This document shows positions 59,748-64,000 of a DNA stretch of 64,000 bases, in pieces. Each line of letters begins with the position of its first letter. Position 1 is the first letter of the stretch. The position numbers and the translations under genes were made by a program. The notes below the pieces were generated by a model. It had not been told where the DNA came from, did not search any database, and saw only the letters and a list, made by a program, of their open reading frames with translations. This stretch comes from Pristionchus mayeri (taxonomy: Eukaryota; Nematoda; Chromadorea; Rhabditida; Neodiplogasteridae). The DNA lies in the NCBI GenBank assembly GCA_036245805.1, contig BTRK01000002.1, positions 3,716,689-3,780,688 on the forward strand. Reading direction: 5' to 3'.

Positions 59748-59853
59748 GAGCTCGAGAAATGAAACCACGATCTCTTCATTCCCCATACTCCCTCGCCGCT
59801 TGACCGGTCGAGAGAGTGTGCAAAAAGAAGAGACGGTGACTCGAATTACGAAT
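59748..59853. repeat. MITE (GTCTCTTCATTTTACAC family), copy 1, minus orientation
   Basis: Contains GAAATGAAACCACGATCTCT ... GACCGGTCGAGAGAGTGTGC ... AGAGACGGTGACTCGAATTACG. It ends 22 bp upstream of the start codon of the secreted-protein gene and so lies in its promoter or outron. Further copies at 60519-60621 and 63141-63249; a decayed one at 60418-60488. Confidence 0.82.
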
Positions 59854-59875
59854 TCTGCTTCTCACTGACTTGTAG

Positions 59876-61935
59876 ATGCTGCTTCGCACTCTCTGCTTGC
59901 TGGCGCTAATTCAACTCTCGAGCGGACAGTCTGTTAAGCCATCTAATGGCAAGCTCATGTAAGTAATTATACGAATCGTTTTATATCTGTCCAGTGAGAT
60001 CTTCCTCGGATGAACAGTCTGCGGACACAAAAATGAATTTACACATAGCGCAATCAATTTGAATTTATATTGTATGAGAACTTTAGAACTGGGCATTTTA
60101 GAACTGTACAGTGGATGGTAATTATGTGTTTCAAGTTCATCGAGCTCAAAAAATATCAGATCTATACACCATATTTGAATTTTCATTGAAAATAATTTAG
60201 TCACGACATGCGGACTTTCGTTGACGTTGAATTCGATTGGAACCCACCGAACGCCAAGGAAAATCTCACACTTCCTAGCTGCCATGAACAAAGGTTACGA
60301 AAAGTGAGTAATTTATTTGATCTAAAATCGGGCTGGCATGATATCGCAGGGAGTAGATAATTTAGTTTAGAAAGGACAAAAAGAAGGCGATATAGTTCGA
60401 GAAACAGTGGCATGGTATCCTCATTTTACGCCTCCCTACACTCGCCCTGTCGAGAAGACATGTAAAATGAAGTGACGGCGACCACATTTCGATCTATAGT
60501 AACTAATACGTCGAGTCCGTAATTCGGGTCACCGTCTCTTCATTTTACACACTCTCTCGACCGGTCGAATGGCGAGAGAGTGTGTAAAATGAAGAGACCG
60601 GGGTTTCATTCCTCGAACTCTAATGGTGATCGATTTCAGAGTTACCTCGCGCTGCACGATACTCGAGGTCGTCAGTTACGTTCTATAGCGCGCACGAGAG
60701 AGCCGACGAAGACAGGCCATCTTATCTTCCCTATCAAGATCAGTGGTACGGTGTACTTGATGACATTTATCATGTGCCCGTCGAACCTCGATATTAATGG
60801 AAGGCGTACAATTATAATTGGGGCATGTACAGTTTAAAATAGCAAGATATTGTATGCAGTTGCATTTCGTGTTATTTTGAATGCAGACATAATTTCATAT
60901 TTATCCATAAGTATTATAATTGTGCACACAATGATTTTTATGATTGCATCACGCATATTTCAGTGAGGAATGGAACTGATGCTCGCCTTACCTATGCAGC
61001 TGCCTTGCACAAAGTCTTCTCCGATAAGGACAAAATTCCTCTCCAGAAACATTGGAATGATTGGATTTACAAAATCGATGTACTATTTGCCGTATTTTTG
61101 TGGGACATTTTTAGTTTTTAGTGTCGTATTAGAAAATATTTTTTGTAATGTTTTTCATTATTCTGATTATTTTGACATTTTTTTCCGATTTCAGCGTATG
61201 GGACCGCAAATTGAACTTGTGATCGTGTCGAAGGAGACTTGGACGATGCTATGGAAAAGGTGGACTTCCGCTCTGAAAGAAGGGTAAATTAACTGGTTCC
61301 ACTAAATGACTTGGATGTGGAAGAGATATACGCAGTCGTGCACCCTCAATTGCAGTGTCTTCTATTATTTAATAAATTATTATTAATTAATTAGTTAATT
61401 ATACATGCATTTCAGCCAAACTTTCTGCGATGGCGGACGATATTTCGACAAGTTGCTTCCGCGAATTCGCAAGGACGCCAAGTCGAATCCAACTTATGAT
61501 GAGATCGTCGGAAAGTACACGGTAATTTTCGTATTACTGCAACCGGTCTACCGCAATCACTGTTCGCGCAATATTTATTGATTTGATGTCTTTAAAACTG
61601 TTTTTTTAATAACTAGTTTCTAACTATTTTGATCTAATATGCACGCGATTAAGCCCGCGCAAAATCTATTGTCAATTGAATGGAGCTTTTTCCAGGATTT
61701 TATGACCGAAACTTGTACGCAATGGCCCTGTGAAGGTCCCAAGAATAACAAGGAGACGCTTACGCTCGCTTATCCAACTGAGGAGGGACTGCAACAGCTG
61801 GTGTCGGAATACGGGCAAAACGACCAAAAGTATATTGAATTAATTGATTTTTCTTACAGAGCGACTGGCTTAGAGAGTTTGGGAATTGAAGATACACTGA
61901 CCCGAATTACAAACTCTATATTTAACTATAATTAA
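59876..61935 (+). CDS. Secreted protein of unknown family, 7 exons, 300 aa
   Basis: Exons 59876-59958, 60201-60303, 60640-60805, 60964-61079, 61195-61283, 61416-61521, 61696-61935; every junction keeps phase. The N-terminus is a classic signal peptide (MLLRTLCLLALIQLSSG, cut likely before QSVKP). Then come VDVEFDWNPPNAKENLT, SCHEQRL (exon 2), a stretch TGHLIFPIKISGTVYLMTF (3), QKHWNDWIYKID (4), IELVIVSKETWTMLWKRW (5), CDGGRYFDKLLPRIR (6), and a long last exon with TETCTQWPCEGP and ITNSIFNYN before the stop. There are few cysteines and no second membrane span, so it is probably released outside the cell. I do not recognise the family. The ATG directly follows TTGTAG, a possible acceptor. MITEs sit just upstream and in intron 2. 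Confidence 0.8.
60418..60621. repeat. Two MITEs of the GTCTCTTCATTTTACAC family in one intron
   Basis: The second, 60519-60621, has a 32-bp arm (GTCTCTTCATTTTACACACT / AGTGTGTAAAATGAAGAGAC) around CGACCGGTCGAATGGCG, with ends GTAATTCGGGTCACC and GGTTTCATTCC. The first, 60418-60488, is a decayed relative (CATTTTACGCCTCC ... ACATGTAAAATGAAGTGACGG). Both are in intron 2 of the secreted-protein gene; the acceptor lies 18 bp past the second. Confidence 0.85.
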
Positions 61936-62681
61936 TTTGAAACAATAATTAATAATCATAATCATAATAATTTAACATAATAATTTGGAGGTATATCATC
62001 GAGGAAAAGCGAGACACCAGTGAGAGCCGAATGCAATATGTCATACGAGACTACTACTGGTATAGTAGGAACGGGAGTGAGGCTCGTTTTAGATTTCTCG
62101 TAGAGACTTATACGAAATACGTGAGGGCCAGTACGTGTGTTTTCCTCCAGCCGTATTGCTAATAACACAAAACCGTTTTTCTGTTGTACGAATACGTTAA
62201 TGTGTAAAATGTATTCTTTATTACTGAAGAAAATGCATTATTCAGTAATATGTGTATAATATGATGCTTGCTAATAAACCTATGATTATGGTAACACAAA
62301 TGCTTGATAAATCGTAAACATACACTGCAAACATTGCACAAGATGTTGAGTTCGTTCGGCAATAAGTGCGAAAGTGGTTGACTGAAAAAAACATAAATTA
62401 TGTGGTATTATCTTTGCCTTTATTTGCCTGATTTGCCACCATTTGCCTTGATTTTCCGTGACGCTTTTTTCGGAATTATGTTCATTTTCGGAATATGTCG
62501 GATAAAAGTTGTCCTTACTTATCCAATCAAACCAATGATAAGAATCAGCACATCTAAGGCAGACCCTTTCCTGACAGAGGTCACCGGGGAAATATGCTGT
62601 CGAGAGATATTACAATTCCCGTGTACACATCGCAACTATGTCTCATCCATTCCCTTGATGTTACTTTTATGGGCGCTATGT
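61936..62681. other. Intergenic, no gene supported
   Basis: Downstream of the secreted-protein gene. An AATAAT-rich stretch at 61945-61985 could hold its polyadenylation signal. A cluster TTTGCCTTTATTTGCCTGAT occurs at 62413. No exon-like frame. Confidence 0.4.
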
Positions 62682-62852
62682 CGGATGATCACCGTTGGAT
62701 GGTGACCTACTGGATGATAAGCAAAAAAGCTCCATTCTGTGGAACTTTCACACATTCATTTTTGACACTTTGGGGACCTACTGTGAAAGTTCAACATAAA
62801 GGTCCGTTTTGTGGTTATCATCCGGTATGTTACCATCCGACGGTGATCATGC
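62682..62852. repeat. MITE (GGATGATCACCGTCGG family), copy 3
   Basis: Ends CGGATGATCACCGTTGGATG and CATCCGACGGTGATCATG; inner arms GACCTACTGGATGATAAG and TTATCATCCGGTATGTTACC. An inner AACTTTCAC / GTGAAAGTT pair is shared with copies 1 and 2. Confidence 0.87.
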
Positions 62853-63140
62853 GCCATTGTAACCTTTTACAGCAGCCTTGGGTCAGGAGGCATGCTGCGG
62901 GGAACGTTGTCATCACTCCAAGGAGGGTCAGGAGATCAAGAAATAACGTGAGCTGGATGAGTAAGATCTCACAGATAAGATCAAATAGAGTAACCTTGCA
63001 AGTATCGCGGTGGTTCATAAGCGAGCGGACTGATGTCGGTGCGATTTCATTACTCTCATTATGTATTTTGTATCACTCGCATTTCGCGATAATCTTTCAC
63101 AACAATTTCGTTGCACGCCTGCCAAGGTCAATGATAACAA

Positions 63141-63249
63141 TTAGAGTTCGTAATTCGGATCACCGTCTCTTCATTTCCCACACTCTCTCCACCGGTTGAA
63201 CGGCGAGAGAGTGTGTAGAATGAAGAGACCGTGGTTTCATTTCTCTAAC
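63141..63249. repeat. MITE (GTCTCTTCATTTTACAC family), copy 3
   Basis: TTAGAGTTCGTAATTCGG at the left and CATTTCTCTAA at the right; core CACCGTCTCTTCATTTCCCA and its near-complement around CTCCACCGGTTGAACGG. Confidence 0.85.
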
Positions 63250-63255
63250 TGTAAA

Positions 63256-63317
63256 TGACGAGGCCTTTCGGCGGAAAACCAGCCAATGACGAGGCCTTTC
63301 GGCGGAAAACCAGCCAA
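63256..63317. repeat. Perfect tandem duplication, 31-bp unit
   Basis: ATGACGAGGCCTTTCGGCGG followed by AAAACCAGCCA occurs twice in a row, immediately after the MITE. Confidence 0.85.
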
Positions 63318-63966
63318 CGGCAAGCTTACGTACGAATTTTGGATCACATAGTAGTTGCTATATTACCAGTAACCCGTAAGCTTTTTTGCTGTGAGGTTTG
63401 TGGGGGTATTGGAGTGGGGGGCGCTGCTTGCGGCATCGGGGTACATGCCCATTAGGCACAAGTGCAGCTTTGGTCCCCTCGGCAATTTTTTCAGGACGCC
63501 CAAAAATGTGTATTTCTACAGTATCCTGATCGGACGGACATTCTGCCCCGCGAAAACCAATCCATACACTCGACCTTTCTAAGATGGTGCAGGTGGCCGT
63601 CGGCAATGCAAGCCATTTCATGTAAAAAAAGAACCGAGTGTATGGGCAAAGAAACGTGAAAAATGCCGAAAAGTAGTGTATGTACGTCCGTCTGTCCGTC
63701 CGTGCGTGCACATTTTGCCATCTCCCTCAAAATCTACATTTGATATTTAGCTTTTTGCGTAGCCTTTATGCTGAACCGGCCCTGAGAATCTATTGACCGT
63801 CGAAAAGTAGGCAACATTTTCACTACATCGAGTGGAAATGACGATTTTAGCGATGGAGCAACCATTATTCTTTGGAGCACATTCATGACTTTTTCGAAAA
63901 CGCAGAAATTAAATTGTTTCTTTGGTAAATCATGAACATCCTAATATTTAAATTTTTGTGAATATA
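63318..63966. other. Intergenic, no gene supported
   Basis: Contains a short run of CGTC / TGTC repeats (63688-63708) and a weak inverted pair CATACACTCG / CGAGTGTATG at 63563 and 63637. No exon-like frame was found. Confidence 0.4.
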
Positions 63967-64000
63967 TTAGGTTGAACAGAAAGTCTTTATCCACTGTTTT
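63967..64000. mobile_element. Start of a mariner-type element, cut by the window edge
   Basis: TTAGGTTGAACAGAAAGTCT preceded by TA at 63965-63966 matches the usual form of mariner terminal repeats. The rest lies outside the window. Confidence 0.5.

Noticed and set aside
62594..63199. A 201-codon plus-strand frame, one of the longest in the window
   Set aside because: It runs straight through one MITE (62682-62852) and into another (63141-63249). The translation has no domain-like pattern.

Overview
This is nuclear DNA from a nematode, most likely a rhabditid or diplogastrid. Introns have short GTRAGT donors and TTTCAG acceptors. Several start codons sit a few bases behind a TTTCAG-type acceptor, as in spliced-leader genes. 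An F-box gene and a 7TM gene with srw-like segments also fit this group. The species cannot be named from the sequence. Nearly every open frame in the window is short, because the real genes are cut into exons of 50-300 bp; I rebuilt them by reading both strands and matching splice phase.

Layout. 0-3.7 kb: a foldback repeat, a decayed mariner with 26-bp perfect ends, and a second foldback. 4.4-9.2 kb (-): a 12-exon gene for a secreted-then-anchored (type I) membrane protein with repeated cysteine modules and a TATA box; its first intron holds a 0.9-kb palindrome. 9.9-12.45 kb: two foldback elements. 12.45-15.25 kb (-): ornithine decarboxylase, 16 exons, about 471 aa, the best-recognised gene here. 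16.9-26 kb: almost entirely foldback elements and MITEs, plus a LINE endonuclease relic and one odd acidic-tailed reading frame inside a long inverted repeat. 26.3-27.0 kb (+): the 3' part of a gene related to the F-box gene downstream. 28.4-29.9 kb (+): a GNAT acetyltransferase. 31.15-37.56 kb (+): an F-box protein whose second intron (about 4.8 kb) has swallowed a 1.45-kb palindrome and a 5'-truncated RTE-type LINE.

39.8-41 kb: a Tc1/mariner-class transposon with TA target duplications. 43.5-58.8 kb: three diverged copies of one unrecognised six-exon gene (all minus strand). The first copy has two stacked insertions in its third intron. The second copy has lost its last exon from its own strand, and a matching last exon lies inverted just beyond it. 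Between copies two and three is a (+) multi-pass membrane gene resembling a nematode chemoreceptor, with an in-frame stop in its fifth membrane segment. 55.7-57.1 kb: a tRNA-like sequence, a 128-bp minisatellite and GC-rich hairpins. 59.9-61.9 kb (+): a seven-exon secreted protein of 300 aa with MITEs in its upstream region and second intron. The last 2 kb hold more MITEs and the start of another mariner-type element.

The genes do not form a pathway; ODC (polyamine synthesis) and a GNAT enzyme are the only ones with a clear biochemical role. The dominant feature is the number of long, near-perfect inverted repeats (at least twelve over 300 bp), including families with two or more copies in the window.
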